Part shown: in pieces, positions 1 through 8,980 of the stretch | Layout: every line of letters begins with the position of its first letter | Position numbering within the stretch: the stretch's first letter is position 1 | Assembly (NCBI GenBank): GCA_000681355.2 | Contig: JJNX02000015.1 | Coordinates: forward strand, 1 to 37,219 | Length of the DNA stretch: 37,219 nucleotides | Source of the DNA: Peptococcaceae bacterium SCADC1_2_3 | GTDB lineage: Bacteria > Bacillota > Desulfotomaculia > Desulfotomaculales > Nap2-2B | Reading direction: 5' to 3' | The notes under the pieces: model-generated | Seen by the model: only the letters and a program-made list of their open reading frames with translations | What the model was told of the DNA's origin: nothing | The model's database searches: none | Translations under genes and position numbers: made by a program

Positions 1-78
1 GGGTTAGGGTGGGGGTGAAATCAATCATTGAAACGATAATTACAAAACATTCTACCAAAAATTATTTTTAATTTAAAG

Positions 79-2343
79 GTGGCCTTATCCTTGGGCAGCG
101 CAAAAAAGTTTAGAAACCAACAAAAACAGGAAATAACGGGTATTATTTGCCTTGCCCTGGCGCTGGTGACGATGGTTAGCTTAATTAGTCCTAAAATGGG
201 CCTAATTAGCAGTTTTAGCGAACACATCCTGCGGGGGATAGCAGGCGAAGGAAGGTATTTGTTGCCGGTCTTGCTTGCTTTTTTTGGTTTCCGGCTTATT
301 CAGAAAAAAGTGCCGCTAAAAGCAGGGCCGCATATATATGGTTTAGCACTTTTATTTATCACTGTTTTAACTGTATTAAATATATTATCCCCGCATTCCT
401 ACGAGCAGGCTGGAAGCCTACCCTACCTTTACCTTTTAGAAGGGCTTGAAGGTAAAGGCGGGGGTTTAACCGGGGCCCTTTTTTATTTTGTTTTAGTCCG
501 TTCCTTTGGTCACACCGGCACTTATATTATCTTGGCTACTCTTGGATTGGTAGGGGTGCTTTTGAGTGCTAACGCATCATTAGAAGGGTTAAATCAAAAA
601 ATAGGGCGCTGCTTAAAAAATTTGGGTTTAAAACTAAAACAGGCCATAACCAGCTTTCTTTTTACGGAAGTTGAAGTTGAAGTTGGAGAAGAGCCTGCCC
701 ATCAGACCTTAATAATTGACCGTTCAGGAACAAATAGCGAATCTAGTTTGTCTTCAAACAAAGACGTAAACCTTTGTTCAAATATTGAAAATAACGGGCC
801 TTTAAATTCAACTAAAACCCAAAAAGTTTCAATTAATCCTTACGCCGGTGAAGCAGAAACAGCGGCGACAGTTTTGCCGGCAGAAAAAGTGACCGAAACT
901 GAAAAGACTGCTTATCAACTACCCCCGGTAAATCTTTTGACCAGGCCCGGGCGCTTACGTGGTTTAACGGTAAATCAGATAAATAAAAATATTACGGAAA
1001 ATATCCGCGTTCTAGAAGAAACATTGGACAGCTTTGGGGTAAAGGTAAAGGTAACTCAGGTTTCGCGCGGCCCGGTAGTTACCCGCTACGAAATTCACCC
1101 CCCTTCCGGAATTAAAGTAAGCCGGATTATGAGTTTAGCCGACGATATAGCCCTTTGTTTGGCTGCCCCTGACGTTCGCATCGAAGCTCCCATCCCTGGA
1201 AAGGCAGCCATAGGAATTGAAATACCTAATAATGAAATAGCCGTAGTTTACTTACGTGAACTTATTGAAACAGTAGAATTTCAGCAATCTTCCTCCTGGT
1301 TGACGGTAGCCTTAGGAAAAGATATTGCGGGTAAACCCGTAATTGCCGACCTTACCAGGATGCCCCATTTATTAATTGCCGGGGCAACGGGAGCGGGAAA
1401 AAGTGTTTGTTTAAACACGTTAATTGCCGGTATTTTATTTAAAACCTCTCCTGAGCAGGTTAAATTTCTAATTATTGACCCTAAGATGGTAGAACTGACC
1501 ACTTATAATGGTATCCCGCACTTGACTACCCCGGTGGTTACCAGCCCCCAAAAAGCAGCGGGTGCTTTACGGTGGGCAGTAAAAGAAATGGAAAGGCGGT
1601 ACGAGCTTTTTGCCGCCGTAGGAGCACGGGATATAACGCGTTATAATAATTACGTCAAAGAACCATCCTCAAGCCAGAAGCCAATGCCGTTAATATTAAT
1701 TGTTATTGATGAATTAGCTGATTTAATGATGGTTGCTCCTGCTGAGGTGGAAGATTCAATTTGTCGTTTAGCTCAAATGGCCCGTGCCACCGGCATTCAT
1801 CTGGTAGTAGCCACGCAAAGGCCGTCGGTGGATGTAATAACCGGTTTAATTAAAGCCAATATCCCCTCCCGGATATCTTTTGCTGTTTCTTCGCAAATTG
1901 ACTCCCGCACAATTTTAGATATGGCCGGAGCAGAAAAGTTGTTGGGCCGGGGCGATATGCTTTTTTTGCCCGTTGGGACTACCAAGCCGTGCCGGGTACA
2001 GGGAGCGTATCTTTCTGACCACGAAGTGGAAAATTTAGTTACCTTTTTAAAAAAACAAGCCCAATATGTTCCTTTAGATTGTATCGGGGGAGAAATAGCC
2101 AAAGAAGAAAATGTGGAAGACAGAGAAGATGAGTTAATGTTAAAAGCAGCCGAAATTTTTTTAGAAACCGGTCACGCTTCCATTTCTCTTTTACAAAGAC
2201 GCCTCCACCTTGGCTACGCTAAAGCCGCCCGGCTGGTAGATATTATGGAAAATAAGGGTATCATAGGTAGTTATGAGGGGAGTAAGCCGCGTTCGGTTTT
2301 AATAACCGCCGAGCAATTGCCGCACCTACTCCAGAATAAGTAA
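79..2343 (+). CDS. spoIIIE/ftsK: DNA translocase SpoIIIE/FtsK
   Basis: Membrane-anchored, ATP-driven DNA pump that moves chromosomes across the division or sporulation septum. About four hydrophobic N-terminal segments (residues ~18-38, 58-76, 84-104, 130-165) precede a low-complexity linker and the motor. Walker A GATGAGKS is at 435-442, Walker B IDELADLM at ~543-550, and a C-terminal winged-helix gamma domain covers ~685-754. The 754-aa length is usual for Firmicute SpoIIIE. The GTG start at 79 follows only a weak AAAGG. The following genes (rodZ, rimO) match the order typical of Peptococcaceae. Sequence alone does not separate a vegetative SftA/FtsK role from a sporulation role; family assignment is very secure. 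Confidence 0.95.
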   Translation: MALSLGSAKKFRNQQKQEITGIICLALALVTMVSLISPKMGLISSFSEHILRGIAGEGRYLLPVLLAFFGFRLIQKKVPLKAGPHIYGLALLFITVLTVLNILSPHSYEQAGSLPYLYLLEGLEGKGGGLTGALFYFVLVRSFGHTGTYIILATLGLVGVLLSANASLEGLNQKIGRCLKNLGLKLKQAITSFLFTEVEVEVGEEPAHQTLIIDRSGTNSESSLSSNKDVNLCSNIENNGPLNSTKTQKVSINPYAGEAETAATVLPAEKVTETEKTAYQLPPVNLLTRPGRLRGLTVNQINKNITENIRVLEETLDSFGVKVKVTQVSRGPVVTRYEIHPPSGIKVSRIMSLADDIALCLAAPDVRIEAPIPGKAAIGIEIPNNEIAVVYLRELIETVEFQQSSSWLTVALGKDIAGKPVIADLTRMPHLLIAGATGAGKSVCLNTLIAGILFKTSPEQVKFLIIDPKMVELTTYNGIPHLTTPVVTSPQKAAGALRWAVKEMERRYELFAAVGARDITRYNNYVKEPSSSQKPMPLILIVIDELADLMMVAPAEVEDSICRLAQMARATGIHLVVATQRPSVDVITGLIKANIPSRISFAVSSQIDSRTILDMAGAEKLLGRGDMLFLPVGTTKPCRVQGAYLSDHEVENLVTFLKKQAQYVPLDCIGGEIAKEENVEDREDELMLKAAEIFLETGHASISLLQRRLHLGYAKAARLVDIMENKGIIGSYEGSKPRSVLITAEQLPHLLQNK

Positions 2344-2349
2344 AATAAA

Positions 2350-2411
2350 GTAACTACTTAGGTTCAAAGGGGCAAAGGCACACAGGCACAAAGTTTTTTC
2401 ATTTCCCTTTT
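2350..2411. repeat. Repeat family A, copy A1 (truncated end)
   Basis: Begins GTAACTACTTAGG and runs through GGGGCAAAGGCA and CACAAAG to TTTCCCTTTT. This matches one end of the compact element at 5701-5797 in inverse orientation and then stops, so it is a truncated copy. It lies just after the spoIIIE stop. Most of the AT-rich DNA from 2412 to 2536 shows nothing recognisable. Confidence 0.75.
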
Positions 2412-2536
2412 AAATTTGGTTATTGTTTTTAATTAACCTTACCTTTTTTGAGCTATTGATTAACATTATATATTATTTATGGATATTTATACTATACTAA
2501 CTTATGATAAAACAAAAATGTTTTAATTAAAATAGG

Positions 2537-2654
2537 GTAACTACTCAGGCACAGAGTCATAATGTTTTTTTGCCAGACTTGCAGATCTCTATACGTTTTT
2601 ATTTTCCTTTGTGCCTTTGTGCCTTTGCCCCTTTGTGCCTACCTAAATAGTTAC
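2537..2654. repeat. Repeat family A, copy A2 (MITE-like, with IVP gene 5' fossil)
   Basis: Bounded by terminal inverted repeats GTAACTACTCAGG and CCTAAATAGTTAC. Inside, read on the minus strand, are (GCACAAAGG)-type tandem units followed by AGAGATCTGCAAGTCTGGCA. That is the same DNA that opens the S23/IVP four-helix-bundle gene at 5526. The copy therefore looks like an internal deletion derivative of an element carrying that gene. Confidence 0.8.
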
Positions 2655-2667
2655 AAATAAATATTTA

Positions 2668-2696
2668 TTGCCTCTTGCCCTAAAGACTATTATAAT
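2668..2696 (+). promoter_or_regulatory. Predicted sigma-A promoter of rodZ
   Basis: TTGCCT (2668-2673), a 17-bp spacer and a perfect TATAAT (2691-2696) sit 37 bp upstream of the rodZ TTG start. The SD GGGAGAGG is at about 2720-2727. Confidence 0.6.
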
Positions 2697-2733
2697 CATT
2701 ATAAAAGACAAAAAAGCAGGGAGAGGATGAACT

Positions 2734-3492
2734 TTGGAGATTGGCCATGTCTTAAAGAGAACCAGAGTGGAAAAAAACCTGTCCCTTGCCCAAGCAGAAG
2801 AAGAAACAAAAATTCGTCAAAAATACTTGGTGGCCTTAGAAAATGAAAATTTTAACGTTATCCCTGGCCGAGTGTACGTAAAAGGCTTTTTACGTAATTA
2901 TGCCCGGTATTTAGGTTTAAACGCCGAAGAACTGGTATGGTGGTATGAAAAACAATATCCTTCTGAAGAAGAGTCATCAGAACAAGTTTTAGCCCCGGAA
3001 GAAAGACAGGGGGACGGTTCTTTCGTCTTTCCTCGAGGAAAGATAATGAAGAAAGACAAGAGAACCGTTCCCACCGTGGCCATGATTACCTTGGGGCTGC
3101 TTTTGGTCTTTGGATTCATTTGGTTGGCGCATATAGAGCTAAACAAAATGAATTACGTCAAGTTCCAACCTAATTCAAACCAACACCTAAAACTTCCGGA
3201 GAAAAACCTTCCTGCTCCGCAGAATGATGACCCCCTTAAAGAGGGAATTAACTTGGTTTTACACGTTACCGATGACCGGTGTTGGATGGAAGTAATGGTG
3301 GATGGTAAGGTAAAATTTACGGGAGAATTAGCGGCCAACCAAATAAAAACATTTCACGGTCAGGAAAATGTCCGGGTTAAGTTGGGGAACGCAGGGGTGG
3401 TTCAGGTAAAGGTTAATGGTCGCGACCTGGGCTTCTTGGGCGCCCGGGGAGAAGTGATAAAATGGGAGTACCCGGATTCCCTCATTTCGTAG
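2734..3492 (+). CDS. rodZ: RodZ-like cell-shape protein (HTH_25 / TM / DUF4115)
   Basis: Bitopic membrane protein that links the MreB cytoskeleton to the elongation machinery. A cytoplasmic Xre-like helix-turn-helix (residues ~1-70, opening EIGHVLKRTR) is followed by a charged linker, one transmembrane segment (~111-133) and an extracellular beta-rich DUF4115 domain (~172-248, with WMEVMVDG and KVNGRDLG). The 252-aa length is normal. The TTG start is supported by GGGAGAGG seven bases upstream and by the predicted promoter. rimO follows at once, so the two are probably cotranscribed. Confidence 0.9.
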   Translation: MEIGHVLKRTRVEKNLSLAQAEEETKIRQKYLVALENENFNVIPGRVYVKGFLRNYARYLGLNAEELVWWYEKQYPSEEESSEQVLAPEERQGDGSFVFPRGKIMKKDKRTVPTVAMITLGLLLVFGFIWLAHIELNKMNYVKFQPNSNQHLKLPEKNLPAPQNDDPLKEGINLVLHVTDDRCWMEVMVDGKVKFTGELAANQIKTFHGQENVRVKLGNAGVVQVKVNGRDLGFLGARGEVIKWEYPDSLIS

Positions 3493-3540
3493 GAGTCGTA
3501 GGACGGGGGTTTTAAAGTTATCAAAGCCAGCATAGTTAGT

Positions 3541-4845
3541 TTGGGTTGTGCCAAAAATACAGTAGATACAGAAATCATGCTTGGTTTATTACAAAAAGAA
3601 GGATATACCCTTACCCGGCAAATTCAAGAAGCGCAAGTATTAATTATAAACACCTGCGGTTTTATTACGCCGGCCAAAGAAGAATCTATCCGGCATATCC
3701 TAAACTCAGCCCAGTTGAAAAAAACCGGGTGCTGCCAGGTTCTTTTAGTGGCGGGGTGCCTGGCCCAAAGGTACGGTCAGGAACTTCTTAACGAAATGCC
3801 TGAGGTTGACGGATTGATAGGTACCGGTGCGGTGACTGAGATAGGAAGCATTGTTCGCGCCGCATTAAAAGGAGAAAAGGTTTGCGCTTGCCCCTACCCC
3901 GCCTATATTTACCACTCAGATTTGCCCCGACTCCGGGTCACTCCCTTTTATACTGCTTACGTAAAGATTGCCGAAGGCTGTAATCAACATTGTGCTTTTT
4001 GCGTCATTCCTTTAATTAAAGGGTCTTACCGGAGCCGTAAAATGGAAGACGTTGAAGCCGAGGTAGCCTTGCTGATTAATAAGGGAGTTAAGGAAATAAA
4101 TCTTATTGCCCAAGATACCACCAGTTACGGGAAAGACTTATATGGCGAGTACTGTTTGAGCAAATTGCTGCGTCGTCTGGCCAAAGTAACTCCGGAAAAA
4201 GTATGGTTGCGCCTTTTATATGGTCACCCGGCTAGTTTTACGCCAGAACTGCTGACGGTAATAGCGGAAGAGAATAAAATTTGTCGTTACCTGGATCTGC
4301 CTTTGCAGCACATTAGCGACCCTATGCTTAAGCGGATGAACCGGCAAAAAAAAGGGGTAGATACCCGTAGTTTAATCAAGCAAATAAGAAATACTATGCC
4401 CGGGCTCACCCTGCGCACCACTTTCATAGTGGGTTTTCCCGGAGAAACAGAAGACCATTTTCAAGAACTGTTGGCTTTTATGCGTGAGGCGTGCTTTGAA
4501 AGGGTAGGGATATTTAAATATTCTCCGGAGGAAGGGACGGCGGCGGAAAGTATGCCGGATCAGGTACCCGGGGAGATTAAAGAAGAACGTTTTCACCGGG
4601 CTATGCTCTTGCAACGGGAAATTTCATACCGGAAAAATAAAGAGCAAGCAGGTAAAGAAGTTACTGTTCTGGTGGAAGGTAAAAAAAATGGTTATTATTA
4701 TGGACGCGGTGAAGCAGATGCTCCGGAAGTAGATGGTCAGGTATTTTTCACCACCCAGGGGAAAAAGGTTGCGGTTGGTGAGTTCAGGCGCGTCCGTATC
4801 CTAAAAGCGAAGAACTACGACCTTATAGGAAAGTTGTCATTTTAA
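3541..4845 (+). CDS. rimO: Ribosomal protein S12 methylthiotransferase RimO
   Basis: Radical-SAM enzyme that methylthiolates an aspartate of ribosomal protein S12. Counting from the TTG at 3541, the MTTase N-domain cysteines are C3, C39 and C73, and the radical-SAM CxxxCxxC is C147/C151/C154. A TRAM domain ends the protein (from ~370). The family normally begins a few residues earlier with a strand reading VSLGC. Here the upstream frame is open to 3502 and encodes IKASIVSLGC, but it has no ATG/GTG/TTG. The SD-like GGACGGGGG at 3501-3509 would place the start at GTT 3517 or ATC 3520. The true start is therefore probably non-standard or mutated; the identity of the gene is certain. Confidence 0.93.
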   Translation: MGCAKNTVDTEIMLGLLQKEGYTLTRQIQEAQVLIINTCGFITPAKEESIRHILNSAQLKKTGCCQVLLVAGCLAQRYGQELLNEMPEVDGLIGTGAVTEIGSIVRAALKGEKVCACPYPAYIYHSDLPRLRVTPFYTAYVKIAEGCNQHCAFCVIPLIKGSYRSRKMEDVEAEVALLINKGVKEINLIAQDTTSYGKDLYGEYCLSKLLRRLAKVTPEKVWLRLLYGHPASFTPELLTVIAEENKICRYLDLPLQHISDPMLKRMNRQKKGVDTRSLIKQIRNTMPGLTLRTTFIVGFPGETEDHFQELLAFMREACFERVGIFKYSPEEGTAAESMPDQVPGEIKEERFHRAMLLQREISYRKNKEQAGKEVTVLVEGKKNGYYYGRGEADAPEVDGQVFFTTQGKKVAVGEFRRVRILKAKNYDLIGKLSF

Positions 4846-4882
4846 TAGTTATTTCTTTAAAATAAAAAGAAAGGAAAAAATT

Positions 4883-5431
4883 ATGCCTTGGCAAGGTTTT
4901 CGGGTTCCGGTAGTTTTACTGGCTACGGTTTTGGCCCTGGGTTTGTTTTTAGGCAGCCGGTGGATTTACTATAAATATAGTTATAACGAGCCATTGAACC
5001 AGGTGCTTAAAGCTAATCCGGCGATAGAATCTTTTAGTATTGACCGGCGCAAACCGGCAATCCGGATAGTGGTTAAGTTAGGGGCGGTAGAAGATATAAA
5101 ATACACGTACCAAAACTTGCAAAAAAATATTCAAGATATTTTAGGCGACAAACCCTTCCAAATTGATTTGCAGGATAACCGGGATGCACCATTAAAGAAA
5201 ATTTTTTACACCAGTCAATTTGCTATTTATGAAGCTATAATGCAGGGAAATTTTCGGGAGATGGCAGAATGCATTGAACGCGAGGCATCCTTAAAAAAGT
5301 CTCACGCCACTATTTTTATTGATCAAAACTATATTTATTTGCAAATGCAGCACAATAATCACTATTTATATGAAGTTATACCCCGAAAACAAGATGAAAT
5401 TACGGAAAATACCAGGCAACGTTCTGCCTGA
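4883..5431 (+). CDS. Unknown protein with N-terminal membrane anchor
   Basis: 182 aa that I do not recognise. One hydrophobic segment (residues ~9-28) is followed by a soluble, probably extracytoplasmic part with a charged, tyrosine-rich sequence (KYTYQNLQKN, IDQNYIYLQM) and no cysteine pairs or catalytic motif. The SD AAAGAAAGG precedes the ATG. It lies between rimO and the FtsH-like protease, and spacing suggests one transcript with rimO. A role in envelope or proteolysis would be a guess from position only. Confidence 0.7.
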   Translation: MPWQGFRVPVVLLATVLALGLFLGSRWIYYKYSYNEPLNQVLKANPAIESFSIDRRKPAIRIVVKLGAVEDIKYTYQNLQKNIQDILGDKPFQIDLQDNRDAPLKKIFYTSQFAIYEAIMQGNFREMAECIEREASLKKSHATIFIDQNYIYLQMQHNNHYLYEVIPRKQDEITENTRQRSA

Positions 5432-5489
5432 CAAGGTATTTTTTACCTTGCTAATCTTTAACCTCTTTATGTTATAATATATCTTATAG

Positions 5490-5797
5490 GCACAGAGGAG
5501 CAAAGGCACAGAGGCACAAAGGGAAATGAAAACATATAGAGATCTGCAAGTCTGGCAAAAATCAATGACTTTAGTTACTGAAATATATAAGATTTCTAAA
5601 GGGTTTCCCAAGGATGAAGCTTACGGATTAACTTCTCAAATGAGACGTTGCGCGATTTCAATTCCCAGCAACATGGCGGAAGGTTATGGTCGAAACTCTA
5701 TTCAGGTAGGCACAGAGGTCCAAAGACACAGAGGTCCAAAGGGAAATGAAAAAACTTTGTGCCTTTGTGCCTTTGCCCCTATGAACCTGAGTAGTTA
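5490..5797. mobile_element. Repeat family A element carrying an S23/IVP gene, interrupted by a compact copy
   Basis: The left edge holds (GCACAGAGG)-type units directly before the IVP start codon. The right part (about 5701-5797) is a compact ~100-bp copy with CTATTCAGG at one end and CCTGAGTAGTTAC at the other, with CCAAAG/CTTTG units facing each other. The compact copy starts exactly where the IVP coding sequence breaks off. This is the only copy in the window with a substantial coding portion. Confidence 0.7.
5526..5700 (+). pseudogene. Truncated S23/IVP four-helix-bundle protein
   Basis: The frame opens with TYRDLQVWQKSM and reaches AEGYGRNS at residue ~58. These are hallmarks of 23S rRNA intervening-sequence (S23/IVP, avd-like) four-helix-bundle proteins, which are usually ~115-125 aa. 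After GRNS the family sequence is replaced by translated repeat DNA, and the frame runs to 5807 as unrelated sequence. Helices 3-4 are missing, so the product is very unlikely to fold. The SD (AAAGGGAA) is provided by the repeat itself. It sits between two housekeeping genes and not in an rRNA gene. Confidence 0.8.
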
Positions 5798-5844
5798 CGT
5801 TTTTTAATTAATTATCTAATAAAATAACTAAAAGGAAGGTGAGC

Positions 5845-7329
5845 ATGGTTAAGGAAGTTGGTCTGGGTTTAATTATAGCCGTAGTAACTTTTTTAGTCAT
5901 TTGCGGATACGATCTTACCCCTTTAATTTTTTTAGGAGTGTTGGGGGTAGGTGCTTATTTTATTGTTCGGACCCGGGGTCTAATGACCAAAAATTTTAGC
6001 GAACAAAGAATTAGTCCCCAGCATGAAATTTCCTTTGCGGATATAGGGGGACAGGCAGGAGCTATTCGCGAATTACAGGAAGCATTGAATTTTATTAAAA
6101 ATAACCAGGCCATCTTACACCTGGGCATTCGACCCCTCAAAGGCATTTTGCTTACCGGACCGCCCGGTACGGGGAAAACCTTACTGGCTAAGGCCGCGGC
6201 CGGTTTTACTGACGCGGTATTCATTTCCTGCAGCGGGTCAGAGTTTATTGAAATGTATGCCGGAGTGGGTGCCCAAAGAGTGCGGCGATTGTTTCAAGCA
6301 GCCCGGGAGGCAACTTTAAAGCAAGGAAAAAATAACGCTTTAATTTTTATTGATGAGATTGATATTTTAGCCGGCAAAAGAGGCCAAACAAGCAACCATT
6401 TAGAATACGACCAAACTCTTAACCAATTGTTGGTAGAAATGGACGGAATTAAAGTTAACGATAAGGTTAGGATTCTGGTGGTAGCCGCTACAAACCGGAT
6501 GGATTTACTGGACCCGGCCATACTACGGCCTGGTCGTTTTGACCGTCACGTTAAAGTTGAATTACCTGATAAACAAGGACGGCTGGAAATATTAAAACTT
6601 CATACCCAAAATAAGCCTTTAGCCGATAGTGTTTCGCTGGAGGAGATAGCTAAAGATACTTTTGGTTTTAGCGGGGCTCATTTAGAGAGCTTGGCCAATG
6701 AAGCCGCTATTTTAGCGATGCGGGAAAATTGTGAAGTCGTAGAACAACACCATTTTCGGGAAGCAATAGATAAGGTAATGATGGGAGACCGTCTGGACCG
6801 TCACCCTTCACCGGCAGAATTAAGACGGGTATCTATTCACGAAACAGGACATGCTTTTTTAAGCGAGTTGGTCAGACCTGGTTCAGTATCAACGTTGACC
6901 ATTGCGCCGCGGGGGATGGCCTTGGGCTACATGCGCCAAACCTCGGAAGACAATACTTACTTGTATACAATGGAGTATCTGGAAAATCAAATTGCGGTTA
7001 TGTTGGCCGGTGCATTGGCGGAAGAATTGTTTTTAGGCGACCATAGCACGGGAGCAGTTAATGACTTTGAACAGGCGGCTGGTCTTGCCGAGCAAATAAT
7101 TGGGGCCGGTATGTCCCGGTTGAAAGTGGTGGATACAAAAACCCTGCCTGCAGGGTTGCGCTACCGGGTAATAACTGAAATTTTGCATGGTCAGGAAAAA
7201 CGGGTCAAAGAACATTTAAGCCGGGCTTACGATACCATGGAAATAATAGTAAATTTACTCCTGGAGCACGAAAAAATAAACGGTGAACAGTTGCGCAGTT
7301 ATCTTAGGAGAGAAACCTGTTTTGTTTAA
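5845..7329 (+). CDS. FtsH-like membrane AAA+ zinc protease (short form)
   Basis: ATP-dependent membrane protease. Two closely spaced hydrophobic segments lie at the N-terminus (residues ~5-42). The AAA+ domain has Walker A GPPGTGKT (~105-112), Walker B IFIDEID (~167-173) and the second region of homology ending RPGRFDRH. The M41 peptidase domain has HETGH (H332, E333, H336) and the likely third zinc ligand D407 in AVNDFEQA. At ~495 aa it is shorter than standard FtsH (~600-650) and lacks most of the extracytoplasmic domain between the two membrane helices. ATG 5845 is preferred to GTG 5839 because the SD AAGGAAGG overlaps the GTG. A separate full-length FtsH would be expected elsewhere in the genome. 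Confidence 0.88.
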   Translation: MVKEVGLGLIIAVVTFLVICGYDLTPLIFLGVLGVGAYFIVRTRGLMTKNFSEQRISPQHEISFADIGGQAGAIRELQEALNFIKNNQAILHLGIRPLKGILLTGPPGTGKTLLAKAAAGFTDAVFISCSGSEFIEMYAGVGAQRVRRLFQAAREATLKQGKNNALIFIDEIDILAGKRGQTSNHLEYDQTLNQLLVEMDGIKVNDKVRILVVAATNRMDLLDPAILRPGRFDRHVKVELPDKQGRLEILKLHTQNKPLADSVSLEEIAKDTFGFSGAHLESLANEAAILAMRENCEVVEQHHFREAIDKVMMGDRLDRHPSPAELRRVSIHETGHAFLSELVRPGSVSTLTIAPRGMALGYMRQTSEDNTYLYTMEYLENQIAVMLAGALAEELFLGDHSTGAVNDFEQAAGLAEQIIGAGMSRLKVVDTKTLPAGLRYRVITEILHGQEKRVKEHLSRAYDTMEIIVNLLLEHEKINGEQLRSYLRRETCFV

Positions 7330-7807
7330 TGAGCAAAAAAAAGAGGCAGTTGCCCGTATATTGGCAGTTAAAAGGATTACCCTGGCTGTAGCCGAGTCAT
7401 GTACCGGTGGCTTAATTGCCGTACTCCTGACTGATGTGGCCGGTAGTTCTCAATATTTTTTAGGCGGAATAGTGGCTTACGCTAATCTGGTTAAAGAAAA
7501 GGTACTGGGTGTTTCAGCAGAGATTTTACAAACTTACGGAGCAGTTAGTGAGCAAACGGCTATGGCTATGGCTTACGGCGTAAAAAATTTATTAGAAGCA
7601 AATGTAGGCCTGTCTGTTACGGGTATTGCCGGTCCGGAGGGTGGTTCTCTTTTAAAGCCGGTGGGACTGGTATATATTGCTCTGGTTGCACCGAAAGGTA
7701 ATTGTTGCCAGGAGTTCCGGTTTAACGGAACGCGTCTTGATATCAGGCAAAACGCTGCCGAGGCTGGATTGACGATGTTACACACTTATTTAAGCGAGCA
7801 TAATTAA
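7322..7807 (+). CDS. pncC: CinA C-terminal domain / nicotinamide-nucleotide amidase
   Basis: Stand-alone CinA_C (PncC-type) domain of about 161 aa that deamidates NMN in pyridine-nucleotide recycling. The motifs AESCTGGLIA, GGIVAYAN, YGAVSEQTA and TGIAGPEGG are all present. The TTG at 7322 is chosen because GGAGAG lies nine bases upstream. The open frame begins at 7283 but would overlap the protease gene by 47 bases; from 7322 the overlap is eight bases. The N-terminal CinA domain is absent. It directly precedes recA, the cinA-recA order common in Firmicutes. Confidence 0.88.
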   Translation: MFNEQKKEAVARILAVKRITLAVAESCTGGLIAVLLTDVAGSSQYFLGGIVAYANLVKEKVLGVSAEILQTYGAVSEQTAMAMAYGVKNLLEANVGLSVTGIAGPEGGSLLKPVGLVYIALVAPKGNCCQEFRFNGTRLDIRQNAAEAGLTMLHTYLSEHN

Positions 7808-7828
7808 TGCAGGATGGGGGGCTAAGCC

Positions 7829-8923
7829 TTGAATGAAAAACAAAAAGCGTTAGAAGGAGCATTAATGCAGATAGAACGCCAATTTGGCAAGGGTTCAATC
7901 ATGAGATTGGGAGAAGCTTCGGCTAATTTAAATATAGAAGTTATTCCTACGGGAGCTTTATCTTTAGATATTGCCCTGGGTGTAGGTGGTGTACCGCGAG
8001 GACGAGTGGTAGAGGTTTTTGGTCCGGAAGCCTCAGGAAAAACTACCGTAGCGCTGCATATTATTGCGGAAGCGCAAAAAGCCGGTGGTATTACGGCTTT
8101 TATTGACGCAGAACATGCTTTGGACCCGTTATACGCTAGAAATTTGGGGGTAGATATTGACAATTTATTAGTTTCCCAACCGGATACCGGAGAGCAGGCC
8201 CTGGAAATTTGTGAAACTTTGGTTCGAAGCGGGGCGGTTGACGTAGTGGTTATTGATTCAGTAGCCGCTTTAGTTCCTAAAACCGAAATAGAAGGAGAAA
8301 TGGGGGATATTCACGTCGGTTTACAGGCCCGGTTAATGTCTCAGGCCTTGCGAAAGCTTACGGCTGTAATTAGCAAATCACATACCACCGTCATTTTTAT
8401 TAACCAGTTGAGAGAAAAGGTAGGGGTTATGTTTGGTAGTCCGGAAACAACTCCCGGGGGAAGAGCTTTAAAATTTTACGCCTCTATCCGGCTGGATGTG
8501 CGTAAAATAGAAACCTTAAAACAGGGCATGGAAGTTATTGGCTGCCGGACCAGAGTTAAGGTGGTTAAGAATAAGGTAGCTCCACCTTTTAAACAAGCCG
8601 AATTTGATATTATGTACGGTAAGGGTATCTCACGGGAAGGCAGTATCCTTGATACGGCCGTAACGCTAGGTATTGTTAACAAAAGCGGCGCCTGGTATTC
8701 CTGTGGAGATGAACGTTTAGGTCAAGGGCGGGAAAACGCAAAGGATTTTCTTAAGGAGCATTTAGAAATGGCCAAGGAAATTGAACAGCAAATTCGTCAA
8801 AAATTAAACGGAGGAGAAATTAAAACTTCACCCATAACTATCTCGTCTGCAATAGGAGATGCAGCCACTGAATCAGAAGAAATAGGATTAATAAATCTAA
8901 TTAACAAGCCTGAAGAAACTTAA
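7829..8923 (+). CDS. recA: Recombinase RecA
   Basis: DNA strand-exchange protein and co-protease for LexA. Walker [10 protein letters not shown] is at residues 65-73. The MAW-type core, the DNA-binding loop around [14 protein letters not shown] and the C-terminal acidic tail are present, and the 364-aa length is slightly longer than usual. The TTG start has a strong GGATGGGGGG 8-16 bases upstream. I saw no convincing Firmicute LexA box (GAACNNNNGTTC) directly upstream, so SOS control may act on a promoter further upstream or be absent. recX, often next to recA, is not here. Confidence 0.97.
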   Translation: MNEKQKALEGALMQIERQFGKGSIMRLGEASANLNIEVIPTGALSLDIALGVGGVPRGRVVEVFGPEASGKTTVALHIIAEAQKAGGITAFIDAEHALDPLYARNLGVDIDNLLVSQPDTGEQALEICETLVRSGAVDVVVIDSVAALVPKTEIEGEMGDIHVGLQARLMSQALRKLTAVISKSHTTVIFINQLREKVGVMFGSPETTPGGRALKFYASIRLDVRKIETLKQGMEVIGCRTRVKVVKNKVAPPFKQAEFDIMYGKGISREGSILDTAVTLGIVNKSGAWYSCGDERLGQGRENAKDFLKEHLEMAKEIEQQIRQKLNGGEIKTSPITISSAIGDAATESEEIGLINLINKPEET

Positions 8924-8943
8924 AATAAATAAGAAGGTAATCC

Positions 8944-8973
8944 TTGACAAACTTATATTTAAAACAATAAAAT
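8944..8973 (+). promoter_or_regulatory. Predicted sigma-A promoter between recA and rny
   Basis: Perfect TTGACA (8944-8949), an 18-bp spacer and TAAAAT (8968-8973), starting 20 bp after the recA stop. Transcription would begin about 320 bases upstream of rny and give a long leader. Confidence 0.55.
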
Positions 8974-8980
8974 ACATCAT

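Noticed and set aside
7740-7828. LexA (SOS) box upstream of recA
   Set aside because: The best match (GGAACGCGTCTTG) lacks the second half-site.
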